Shown here piece by piece: positions 36,593 to 47,800 of a DNA stretch of 64,000 nucleotides (position 1 is the stretch's first letter; each line of letters begins with the position of its first letter). The stretch comes from Tribonema minus (lineage: Eukaryota; Sar; Xanthophyceae; Tribonematales; Tribonemataceae). The translations under genes and the position numbers were made by a program. The notes beneath the pieces were generated by a model. That model saw only the letters and a program-made list of their open reading frames with translations. It ran no database searches and was not told the DNA's origin. Location: the NCBI GenBank assembly GCA_017506865.1, contig JAFCMP010000517.1:372001-436000 (forward strand), given 5' to 3'.

Positions 36593-39500
36593 ATGAGCTT
36601 GCAGCAGCACCAGCACCAGCACCGCGATGAGCGACAGATACTGCAGGCTCGCTATGAGCAGCTGCTGTCGGGTGCGTCTCAGTCATCTGCCCCACACAGC
36701 AAGGATCAGCGAGCGCTCACGGACCTGTGCGCCTGGGGACTCATGCTGGCTGAGCTGGAGGCGATCTCGGCAGGAGAACAAGTAGAGCCTAAGTACGCTA
36801 TGTGCTTGCAGTTTCTCGTGCGGAAACATGAACGCGCTTTTCAGCAGGCGCGCTCTGTGCGCCGGCCGGCGTTGCAGCTGCATCAAGAGGGAGACGAGGA
36901 CATGACAAGCAGTGCGTGGTTGTCAGCGGACCAGCTGCTGCAGAGGCTGCCTACGCTGGCACGTAAGGCAGGGGCGGCGGCTGTCGCAGCGCCGCCTGCT
37001 CAATGCCGCCCCGGTGCTGCCGAAAGTGCCACCGCTGCTGCTGCTTCACCACAGCGGGGTCAACTGAACGGCCACAGCAGCAGCATCACGGGCAAGATGC
37101 AAGGGTCATATCCCAGGTCGGATGGGGCTGAGCATGAAGAAGTTCATGAGAGAGGTGCGTGGCAAAATGGCTGCCCCAACCCTCAGATGCCAAACGCCTG
37201 GAACTCGGCACCAGCTAGCAAGGCGCCAGCCTTGCACGCACAGCAGCGGCCGCAACCCCCATTGCACCAGTTTCAGGAGCATCAACATGATGAGCAGCCG
37301 CATGCTGCGCAGCGCCACTCCACGGAGCTGCAGCCGCCGCAGCAGCACTACTCACACCCGCAGCATTCGCAACAGCACCAGCAGTACCAGCAGCAGCACC
37401 GCGAGCAGCGCCACCAGCAGCAGCACCGCGAGCTGCACCACCACCAGCAGCAGCAACATCAGCAGCACCATCAGCAGCACAACGGAGGGTGGCAGCAGCG
37501 CCAGTCGCCCCCCCGGCAGCAGGCAAGCACCAGCTCCTTCTACGGGAGCAGCGTCGATGCTAGATCGCGCGCCGACCCCTGCAGCAGCAGCAGCAGCAAT
37601 GGCGGCTCGAGCTGGGGGCAGTTACGCGGCCACCGCGGCAGTGCTCAGGACATACCCAGCCACAGTGCTCCACGTTACGGCGACGCAAGCGGGGGCAGGG
37701 GGCACGCGCCGCAGCAGCAGGGCTACGGCCCGTTCAAGCGCGCATCGGAATACGGGGACCTGGCGGACGATGATGGCGGCGGCGGCGGCAGCGGCGGCTG
37801 GAGCGCAGGCGGCGGCAAGGGCGTGGGGGACTACACCGTGGGCGCAAACGGCCACGGTCGCATGCCAGGCGCAGCAGGGCTCCGCAAGCGCAAGTTTGAA
37901 CCGCCACGGCGCGAGGACAGCGGTGGCGGTGGCGGCGGCGGCGGCGGCAGTAGGAATGGCGGCGGCAGCGGCGGCAACGGCGGCGGCGGTGGCGGCGGTG
38001 GAGGGGGGCAGGCGCCACGCCCCGGGGGCGGAGGGGGGAGGGGAGGGGACGGGCGAGGGGGGGGAGGAGAGGGGGCGAATTCGGAGCAGCAGGACGCTCT
38101 TCCGCCAGAGCTGCAGCACTGTGACGCGGAGATGATCGAGAGGATCACGAAGGAGATCATGCAGGTAGGACGGAGCCGCGGTCTTGGTACATGTGCGATC
38201 AAACAAGCGCGATGGCAGGCGCAAAGGCTCTGGGATCGCCTGTCGCTGCTAGAAATTCTGCCCTGTGAAGAGAAGATGCGCACCCCATCGGCAGTTGGCA
38301 ACGGGTATGCCAACGAGCTCTGTGGGGTGCCATCTTCCTACCTACCCCTGGTGCACGTGCACGCACCTTGCACCTACGCTGTCGTGATTTCCCTCGGTGT
38401 TTTTGCACGCAGATTGGGGATCCCGTTACGTTTGAAGACATAGCGGGGTTGGAGGGTGCCAAGCGCCTGGTTGTGGAGCTGGTCTGCTGGCCGATGCAAC
38501 GGCCTGAGATCTTCACGGGACTGCGCAGTCTGCCTAAGGGGTTGGTGAGTCACCCCTGAGCAGTGAAGTTGAAGTTTGTGACGGGTGCATTGCGCCATTG
38601 AGATGAGTGCAGTTCAGTGCAGTTCAGTCTGTGCACTCAAATTTTGTTATAGCAGCAATTGCTTGATGAGGTCTTAACGCGACAGCGTATACTTTGAGGG
38701 GCTGGTGAGGCACCTATGAGCAAGCATACTTGAAGTGTGTGACAGATGCTAGATGAGACCTTATTTGCAACTGCGCAATGTGCAAGATGATACTAGATGA
38801 GACCTTTTTTGTAACTGCGCAGTCCAGAGGGTGGTGAGTCACCCCGCAAGCAAGTGCACTTGAAGTGCGTGACAGGCGCAACAATTTTATTATTTTATTA
38901 GATCACCACGTGACTGCGCAGTTGAAGTGCGCGACAACAGAGGTACGTTCGTGGGCTAGTTTCAGCGCAAGCCACACAGCGTGCAGTGCAGCTGGCAGAG
39001 AGGCGTCAGCACTTCTTGACATACTTGCACTTGACATGGTGCCCTTGTATCTCTCCACCATGACTTGAGTGGAGTTCAGCAGCCATCACTTCTCATACAG
39101 TCTGATTCACTTTGAACACATGGTCCCAATTCTTTCGCCAGCACTGATATGTACTAAAGGCAAATCGACTAAAACACGACAGGTTAATCTTGCGTGAGGC
39201 TCAGGGGACAACATTCAAAGCTCTGCAGCCTGGCTTTACCACTCCTGTACCCAAGTCTGGCATCACCGCCTCACTCAACTGGTGTCGTCCTATCAACCTG
39301 CTGCTGCATCCTTTGCTGGTGTCAGTTGCTCTTTGGTCCACCGGGCACAGGCAAGACGCTCATCGGCAAAGCTATCGCCCACGAGAGTGGCGCCACCTTT
39401 TTCAGGTACTACAAGAACCTTAATAGTCATTTCTGCTTGATGATAAGTCAGCATCGGCTGTACGTGTGTAAATCGCCAGCCATTCTGCCAATACAAGTGC

Positions 39501-42500
39501 ATATTCCTTGCTTTGGGAATAGCAGAGCCTGCGGAAGGTGGTGTCGTTTTCTAGGGCGCACTGCAGCCTCGCCGCTGGGCCATGATGTGATGAAACAGGC
39601 CTGTACAAGCACATGCGCTTTGAATCTCTTCACCTAGAAGTACAAATGCACATGCATGAGAACAGGGGGCGCATTGCGAGCCGCTGCTGACTCTCGAGAC
39701 ATGTTCAGGCACATCCACGGCCATGAGGGTCCGGTTCGTACTGTCCCGCCCAGCAGTACATGTAGGATTGAACGCATCATGTCAGTGCTCGTAATGCATG
39801 CTCATGGCCTCTGTGAAGAGAGGGCTGCCTGTGGGCACTGCTCGTGTGCGAACCAGTCTGCTTGCGCAGCATTGCCTTTGAAGCGTGCCAGGCTCTGAAA
39901 GTACGCGTGTATGGTCATGCTGTCATCCGTGCATGTCACCGCACTCACTTACCTGCGGGCATATCGCCATATGCTACGGTGACAACATGTTGAGCGCTGC
40001 CGGCTGATGCATGTTGAACATGTTTGCATTGTGCCTTGCATCGTGCCCGTAGCATAAGCGCGTCAAGCCTCATGAGCAAGTGGATCGGAGAAGGAGAGAA
40101 GCTGGTGCGCGCCCTCTTTGCTGTTGCTGCCTACCGCCAGCCATCTGTCATTTTCATCGACGAGGTAATGCACTTGAAGTATGTACTTGAAGTATGGAAA
40201 GTACATACTAATAATTCTCGCTCAGGGCGCAAAAAAATCAAGATGGTGCATGTCCATGAATTTGCATCAAAAATCTACGTTTGTCTTGGTGATCACTTTG
40301 AAACTGTCTCAAGCACTACCGCACACTTCTAAACGACATCGCCATATGGCATCTCCCCCCAATTCATGTACTTCGAAGTATGTAGCTCTGTGCATACACG
40401 CATCCAAGTGGAAAGCAGCAGGCTGTATGCGATGTGCTGGCTGTTGCACGCAAGCAAGCATCGCTGCTGAGTGCTGAGCAATGCTGCTGAGCAATGCTGC
40501 TGAGCAATGCTGCCTGTGCATGCGGACAGCATGCTGTGCCAGCCCGGCACATAACGTGATATTCCTCATGCAGAAAGAATAGAAGAATGCTCAGCTGAGC
40601 AATGCTGCACGTGCAGGTGGACAGCATGCTGTGTCAGCGCTCAAGCGACGAGAACGAGGCCTCGCGCCGCCTCAAGACGGAGTTTCTGGTGCAGCTCGAT
40701 GGCGCGGGCACCAAATCCACAGACAGGTCAGCGCTCAATCTACGTCTGCTGCTTCTCCTGCAAGTTGAACTTCTCAAAATGCGGACATGTGTCATGCCGC
40801 ATGAGCATTTGACAGGAGTATGTGATGTTCAGCCTGTGGAGGTTCGCAGTGAGTGAGATGCCATGCTATGCCATTATACCTGCAACGGTCACAGACATGC
40901 ATTTATTCTGCAAGGTGTTCGTCCAGTGATGGATCATGCTTCACTTGCAGCCAAATCCTTGGCATGCATGCGTATGTTCTGGCTGTTTTCTGCTACCTGA
41001 GCATGGTACCGGCTGCTCTTCAAACACAAGCACATAGTCTAGTGATAGTTGCATCGATCGTTGAACTTCAACCTCAACTGATATGTGTTTGAAGTGCTGA
41101 AATGTGTGCGTCTGCGCATGTCACAGTCCGCTTTTGCAGAATATGGCAGTGCTCACATTGTGGCTGCACGCCGCATAGCTTGCTGTCACCTGTGAAGCCG
41201 CGACTGTAGTCTCTGGCAGACTTCCTGACCTTGAACTTCAACTCCTGAGTGCTTAGACGCCTTGGACGGGTGCCTCGCCTGATATCTTAGTACATGCGTG
41301 CCAAAATCAGCTCACATGCCGCGCTTGCCGCGCCATCATTCACAGTCCATCCCTGTTCTCGCAACTTCAGTCAGCAAGGCGCACATGCATTGTCTTTAAC
41401 CTCATCATCGAACCCCTCTGCTGTGTGGCCATACTGCGCTGCAGGGTGCTGGTGGTGGGTGCTACAAACAGGCCGCAGGAGCTGGACGAAGCCGCTAGGC
41501 GGCGATTCGTCAAACGCGTGCACATTCCGCTGCCCGACAGGTGCGCTGCGGCGCAGTCTCTGCTTGAAGTGCACTTGTAATGCAGTCGGCGGTCGCGTGC
41601 ATGCGTGCGTTTTCAATCAGACGCAGGCCCCACCCAAGCCGAATCGTGGGGGCCTTCTTGTTGGAAGTATTGTACGTCGTAGTCTATGCATTTGATATGG
41701 ACACTTGCAGAAGTGTGGCGGCGCTGTCAAGGGAAGATACTGACAGACCCGTCCCAGCAAGAGCCACACTGAGCTGTGAGTGCCCTTGTAACTCCTATGC
41801 TCTGGTTGGTCGTCCATGAATGTCAGGAATGAAGTGAGCGATGAGCATGTTAGCGCTAATGTGAATAAGCCTCGGCGGTTGCCGCCGTCACTGGTGTCCA
41901 GTGAGCACTGATCATGTACTTGGTTGGCAAATGCTCCCTTCTCAGCAGCTTTTTGCCATCATTATCCTAGGTCGACCGCCTTTTTGAAATAAGTGCTGTT
42001 CACGCGTACAGGAGTGGTGCAAAAGCCAGTTGAATGACAGCGTACTCATATGAACAATGTACTTTGATTATTTCGTAAACTGCAATGCAGGTGGTCCGTG
42101 CACAAACAGCATTGACAGATTCATCAGCACTGACAGCAAGTGCATCTTTACTGAAATCAAGACCAATACACCACTCTTCTCTGTGGGCAATCATGCACGG
42201 TTACCCCCCGTTCAGTGTGATGAGGCGGCATGTGCGTATCGCCATGGCTTGCTCTTGTGTGCAGCGTCGCACTTCTTGACCGCCTGAATACACCATGACA
42301 GCACACCCTTGCCATATGCTGAACCTACCCCCCCCCCCCCCCCCCATGATACCTACCCATGCATGCATGATGTTTATTCTGATGCCATTGCTGAACCTAC
42401 CCGTGCCCCCCCCCCCCCCCCCCCATGATACCTACACATGCATGATGTTTAATCTGATGTCATTGCTGCAGCGCTGGACGCGAGCAGCTGCTGCGGCGGC

Positions 42501-44083
42501 TGCTGCAGAAGAACGCCCACTCCATCGCAGATGCCGACATTGCCAATATTGTGGACAAGACGAAAGGTGTGCATGCATGTATACACTACTAGTCGAAGTG
42601 CATTGATTAAGGTGCCTCACTGCTGCTGCCTGCAGCGGGTTCTGGCGTGCGCACTGCATTCACGATGGACAGTGTGCCAGCAGACAAAGCAGACGTAAAA
42701 CGAAATGATGCGCACAGCGCGACTTACAATGAGCACATGCCGCATTGCTTACTTCAACATGATCAGGGACTGCAGAGATGGCACTCTCGCAGGCACATAA
42801 AACCGCTTCCTTCTCTAAGCTCGAGGACTGCAAAATCCTGATTGTTGCATATGCTGTAAACTTGAGGCGGCTGGCGCCGTGATGCTACTTGCACCGAGCT
42901 TGGCCAGAGCCACATGCTGCAGGGTGTTTGGGAGGCAGCATGCGCCAAATCGTTGTCATCGCAATCAGGTGTAAGCATGGGTACTGATCTGGTGTTGCCC
43001 AACCCGCTGCTGTCATCTGAGCACCCACAGCACACTGACCGCTCTTGCTTCCAGAATTTTCTGGGTGCTGCACATGGCCACGGCTCCCCCCTCCGCAGAG
43101 CTTGAGCGCTGCAGCCGAACTCAACTTGTGGTGCATGTCCGGCTCGCTGACATACATCAACTTCTTGCATCAGCCTTGACAGCATGCGAACACCAAATAA
43201 CGGGACGTTAACACAGCCACGCGACCTACCGCCTGAGCGCTGAGCGCCGCCAAACCCTAGCCCTCGTTGCTAACTCACGGCTCCCTAGCCCTAATGCCCC
43301 CCCCCCGGCTAAACCCCGCCCCCAGGGTTCTCTGGCGCGGACATCCACACGCTGTGCGGCGAGGCGGCCATGGGCCCCCTGCGCGAGCTGCACGCGGACA
43401 TTCGGCGCATCCGCATCAACGACGTGCCGCCCATCACCGCAAAGCACTTTGCGGCGGCGCTCGCCAGCATGCGGCCGTCCGTGAGCGACGCCGAGATGCT
43501 GCACTACCGCAAGTGAGTGGGTGTGCTGCCGTGACTTGAAGTTGAAGTTGGTGGGCCGCGCTGCGCGAACGCGCATCAAGTCCAAGTGGATCGTAAAGAC
43601 TGCTGCAAAGTGCACGGACGGCATGGTTCTGAGCCATGCCGCCGTTCATGTTGAGGGCAGTGCTTTGAGGCGATACCAAGCGTGGGGCCTTTGTTGAGCA
43701 GTGTTGAATGCATGCAGCAGGTGTATGGGTGTTGCAACTTTTCCAACATGTTGCGTTGTATCCATTTATTGTGAGTGCACGCCTCACAACTTCAAGATAG
43801 CAACCTACTCTCCACCACCTGCAAATCAGCATGGCGGACACAAAAGGATGCTACACTTTGACCAGCAGTTTGGCTGGCGTGCACGTTTCACTTCAGCTCC
43901 ATCGTATGCGCTATGAGCGTGGCACCAGGTTCGAATCGCACATTTTCACAAGTTGAAGTATCAACCGCCCGCACTACCTCCCTCTGAACCTGTGCTGAGA
44001 GCTCACCGCTTGTCGTTCTTGCCATTGTGTCTTTGTTGTTCATCAGGTGGAACGAGGAGTTTGGATCATTTCTGCAAAAATGA
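36593..44083 (+). CDS. FIGNL1: Fidgetin-like 1 AAA ATPase
   Basis: Nine exons close perfectly in phase to 806 aa: 36593-38164, 38413-38544, 39326-39405, 40053-40164, 40617-40726, 41445-41540, 42472-42566, 43326-43512 and 44047-44083. Exon 1 encodes a helical N terminus ([10 protein letters not shown]), then a ~400-residue disordered part with Gln/His and Gly runs, ending [12 protein letters not shown]. The AAA module follows: [18 protein letters not shown], Walker A GPPGTGKT, pore loop KWIGEGEK, Walker B VIFIDE, sensor 1 GATNRP, arginine fingers [27 protein letters not shown] and the C-terminal [10 protein letters not shown]. These are the meiotic-clade signatures; VSPxDxxxYxxWNxxFG-type tails identify fidgetin/FIGNL1. 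FIGNL1 acts in homologous recombination by remodelling RAD51 filaments. The low-complexity region and the junction duplications in its introns are unusual. Confidence 0.95.
37340..38080 (+). repeat. Low-complexity coding repeats (Gln/His, Ser, Gly) in FIGNL1
   Basis: CAG/CAC runs (about 37340-37500) encode Gln/His, and GGC/GGT runs (about 37775-38070) encode Gly. Alternative frames and the opposite strand remain open through these runs and look like long Ala, Arg or Pro proteins; those are shadows. Confidence 0.85.
38520..38945 (+). repeat. Tandem copies of the exon 2 donor region of FIGNL1
   Basis: Copy 1 (38520-38588) spans the last 25 nt of exon 2 and the start of intron 2: ACTGCGCAGT, then TTG|gtgagtcaccc, GAAGTTTGTGACGGGTGC. 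Copy 2 (about 38680-38750) has CTG|gtgaggcacc and ACTTGAAGTGTGTGACAG. Copy 3 (about 38813-38881) has ACTGCGCAGT, GTG|gtgagtcaccc and ACTTGAAGTGCGTGACAG. A fourth fragment (about 38910-38945) keeps only ACTGCGCAGTTGAAGTGCG. Units are joined by GATGAGRCCTT segments. Confidence 0.85.
40203..40356 (+). repeat. Dispersed repeat family, copy B
   Basis: It lies in FIGNL1 intron 4, 38 bp after the donor. It has TTCTCGCTCAGGGCGC then AAAAAA, AAGATG, AATCTACGTTTGT, TGAAACTGTCTCAA, AAACGACATCGCC, ATATGGCATCTC and a C run, in the same order as copy A at 24568-24730. Confidence 0.8.
40498..40638 (+). repeat. Duplicated acceptor and start of FIGNL1 exon 5
   Basis: TGAGCAATGCTGC...GTGCA...GGACAGCATGCTGTG, then Y and CAGC, occurs at about 40498-40543 and again at 40594-40638. 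The second copy is the true acceptor (GTGCAG|GTGGACAGC). In the first the junction reads GTGCATGCGGACAG, so the AG is missing. TGCTGAGCAA minisatellite units (about 40466-40510) precede it. Confidence 0.85.
42312..42475 (+). repeat. Tandem duplication upstream of FIGNL1 exon 7
   Basis: Two ~75-80-bp units each contain CTGAACCTACCC, a 16-20-base C tract, CATGATACCTAC, CATGCATGATGTTTA, then CTGATG and CATTGCTG. The downstream unit ends in the real acceptor CATTGCTGCAG. The upstream unit ends CATTGCTGAAC and cannot serve as one. Confidence 0.85.
43252..43300. repeat. Telomere-like CCCTAR words in FIGNL1 intron 7
   Basis: AAACCCTAGCCCT, CTCCCTAGCCCTAATG and similar words lie within 75 bp upstream of the exon 8 acceptor, followed by a C tract. 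They may double as the polypyrimidine region. Confidence 0.5.
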
Positions 44084-44862
44084 AAGCCTCGCAACCTCCA
44101 GCAGTACGGGTTGTCTCGGTCGGTGTCCATCTGGTTTTGCATAGTGAGGCAACACTTGCCGGCCCTACTTCCATGCAACTCCCTCCGGCCTTGTGTCGTT
44201 CAGACGCTTGGGTGTTGTTGACAACTTGAATGCTGGTGCCCCGGACACAAGTTACATGCCAGCGACTTTTGCACTGACGTTCACGCAAAGAAAACCCGCG
44301 TTTCTCGCCGTCCTCGCCGCTTCAACCGTCGCGAGCAACGGCGCTCGCTCTGGTTGGTTCGACACGAAGGGCCACCTGGGTGGTCGTTGACTGCGACTTA
44401 GCGCTTGCGTCACTGTCATGGGAGCAAGCTCACACAAGAACGGTTACAGAATTAACTGATGATATTGTATTTCTTTATACTGCTGACACATGCGAGCGTG
44501 CCGGTCACATAGCAGCAATCAGTCTCAGGCTGAGCTTACCTGTTGCCGCCAACAAAGTGGGCACCACCCACCTCTGCTCAACAACAATTTTCTTTTTTTG
44601 CGAAACGGCTGTAACTGCCGAACGAGTTGTCAGCAGTTAAAAAAGCGCATGAACTGCATGAACTGAACGAGTGTGCTGCGCGGCGGACTGTGAGGTGGGG
44701 GGTGCTCTTTCGCCGTGCTTGATCGCGCGCCAGGCTGGGCCTCTGGCGCCAGGCAGCAGCAGCATCATCAGCAATGACTCGTCAGTGACTGCACAGCACC
44801 ACCTTCACCAACATCAGCAACCACGGAGGTATGGCAGCACCTTCATTTGCAGGGAGCGACAA
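44084..44862. other. Intergenic region FIGNL1-Kelch gene
   Basis: No exon is supported. The Kelch frame is open upstream of its first ATG from about 44671, so 5' coding sequence or a short leader exon may lie here. Confidence 0.4.
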
Positions 44863-47800
44863 ATGAACATTTCTGACAGCAGCAGCAGCAGTAAGACTAA
44901 CGACAGCGGCACCGGCGCTGACACGACTCTGGAAACATTCGAGTTGTTTGACGGCGGTGATTATGCATCCGACAGCGAAGGGTCGTCATGCGGCAGCAAT
45001 GCGTGGGGTGCAGACGAGGTATATAGCAATGGAAGGGCTCAGCATGGCCCACAGCAGCAGCGGCCAGTTCGCCACAAGAAAAGGTCCGATGTGGCGGCCC
45101 AAGTGCAAGAGTTCCTAGCTGCACTAGCTCAGCGCGCCGACGACGAGGCGGCGGCTGCAAGCCTCACGACCACGCAGTTCTACCGCTGTGCAGTGTGCAC
45201 GCTGCCCCATGGGACCTGCTTGCATACTTCAGCCTGGCTTGCCAGCCACAGCAGCCGCGATACTGGAAGCACTGCCGATGCCCTAACCACCTCCCTTCCA
45301 AAGGACGACATCCAGGTAGCACTCGACGACATCGTGGACATCTGCGCGGAGGGCACACAGTACAACCGCGACATCTCAGTCATCCGTGGCAGCTCAGACA
45401 TATTCCAAAGCGCTGCCTGCAGCAGCGTGCAATGGGTACAGCCTGGCACTGGCCATGTGTCCCCCCCCCCCCGCGGCGGTCACACCCTGGTCCTCCTCGA
45501 GGGGGACACCGCTGCGCTCTTGTACGACTCACGCATGCTCGTCATGTTTGGCGGCATGAGCAAGCAGGGCTCCAGCCATACATTTACGCCTTCAGATCCC
45601 CCGAGCAGGCCCACGAATCCGCCGGCAGCGGCGGCGGCGGCAGCTGCCACAGCGGCAGCAGCAGCAGCAGCTGTCTATCACGGCGACACACACATCATGC
45701 GTATGGCCACAGGCAAGTGGGAGAGGGTGGAGGCAGCTGGCGAGGTGCCTTCTGCGCGCTACGGTCACGTGGCAGTTGCCATTACCCCGACAACAATGTG
45801 GCTGCACGGGGGACGTACCAGCAGCAGCGCACAGCAGGCGAGCGACACGTTCCTGCTGCACATCGGCGGCAGCAGCAGCGGCAGCAGTGGCAGCGGCACG
45901 AGCTGCAGCGATGCCAACAGCGGCAGCACCAGCCGCCGCGGCAGCAGCAGCAGCAACAGCAGCAGTAGCAGCGGCAGCAGCAGCAGCGGGCACACCACCT
46001 GCAGCAGCGGCGGCAGCGCCAGCGGCAGCCACGGCGCCGGCGGCAGCAGCAACTGCAGCACGGGCCCGCGCTGGGAGCGCGCCGTGCCGGCGAGCCCGGA
46101 CATCGCGTGCGACGCGCCGTCGCCGCGCGCGTGGGCGTCCGCCGCCTTTGCCCCCGCGCAGGGGCGCGTCTTCTTGTTCGGTGGCTGCGACCTCGCCACG
46201 GGCGCGTGCCTGAGCGACCTCTGGGCGTGGGACGTGCGCACGCGCGCGTGGAGCGAGCAGCTGGTCAGCGGCGCGCCGCCGGCGCCGCGGCATGGCCACC
46301 AGATGGTGGCGTGCGGCGACGGGCGCCTGCTGGTGCTGGGGGGGTGCTGCGTGAGCGCCGCGCAGGAGGGGGACAGGCTGGAGGCGTGGGAGCGGCGGCA
46401 GCGCGGGGTGCGCGCGGCGGCGGATGCAGTGCTCAGGTGCGTGTACATTTAAATGTTTGCCAGAATCGGTTCAGAAGTTCTCAAGTCATGGATGATGGAG
46501 GAGTGTGTGAACCGCATAGTCGTGGTCTGTGTTGGGGGGGGGACGAAATGCTGTGTTGCATGTACATACATGCGGCGGGCAGCGGGAGGCTCGTGTGCTT
46601 GTCTGTCGGGCAGGGACCATGGTCTTGTGTTGCATGTACTTTTTATTAATTCTCGCTCAGGGCGCGAAAAAGCCCAGATGTTGCATGTACATGCGACGGG
46701 GCAGCGGGCTCGGTGCAGTATTGCCCAGGGGTGAGGTACGAAGCCGATCGAAAACATGCGTCAAGAATACACGGATCCTTTGTGTGTTGCACCTTGCATG
46801 CAGGAGCAGCGGGCAGCCGCAGCTCAGGGCTGCCGTTGCAGCAGCGCTCAAACGTGATAGATGGTTTAAATCAGCATTGGGGTGTGGGCGGAGGCGGCAT
46901 GTGGCGTGGGTATGATCGCAGCAGCAGATGCGCTCGCGCCCGCAGACCACAGCGCGCGTTCGCAGCTGCCACCTCACCACGATCCCTCCCCCTAACCCCT
47001 GCCCCCGCTGAACACACGCGCGACGCTCCGTCGCCCGACGCAGGGCTTACACCACTGAAGACGAGGGCATCGAATCGTCCGCGCGAGCCCTACTTCAACA
47101 GTCGCGGTCGGTGCCTACGGCAACTGATAAGCAGTCACGGCTCAGCGAGTGGCGGCGCTCGGCGCGTGCGCAGGCGCAGCTTGCTGCGAGAACGGCGGCG
47201 GACGAGGCCGCGACCGACGCGCAGGAGGCGCGCCTTCAGGTGAGGCGTTGGGGGCGGTGACTGGCGCTGGGGTGTGGCGAGCGATGAGGAGCGCGGCATG
47301 TTTTACCTGTGATTGAGAACGATGTGTATGCATGACGGTGATTGGTGCTCGAGATCTGTGCTACTGGTGCTCTCATTTGGCAGCTTGAGGCTCAGGACGG
47401 TACTTGAGCTCTCTGCGTCTGTCTGCAGCAGTCACTCGTGAGTTGACATCAGCCGTCTCATGCCTCCGCACGCACAGAGCCTCACTTCTTTCTTGCGACC
47501 TCATCGTCCATCAGCGCTGTACGCTTCCACAATGGCACCAACGGTGGCCCTGACACTGCCGCGCCTCTGCTGCACCGACCGTCCGACTGTCGCACCGCAG
47601 GCCCTCATGACGCAGCAGGCGGCGGCAGCGCTCTGGTGCAAGCGCCAGTCCGTGCACCCCTACGCCACCGTGGACCTGCACTGGCTAGACCCAGACGCTC
47701 TTATCTGGACCCCCGCCACCCCCCCCCCTCCCCCCCATTCCTTCCCCCCCTCCAAGCACCACAGGGGGGCCCCCCACAACCCCCACAACCCCCAGAGCAC

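Noticed and set aside
36593-38313. Long alternative-frame and antisense proteins rich in Ala, Arg, Pro or Ser over FIGNL1 exon 1
   Set aside because: Shadows of the CAG/GGC repeats; only the frame ending [12 protein letters not shown] joins to the AAA domain.
43926-43942. GGTTCGAATC, resembling a tRNA T-loop
   Set aside because: The flanking bases cannot form the T-stem or an acceptor stem, and no anticodon arm is in place.
45592-46448. Antisense Ala/Arg-rich frames over the Kelch exons
   Set aside because: Products of high GC and trinucleotide runs; the sense frame carries Kelch motifs.
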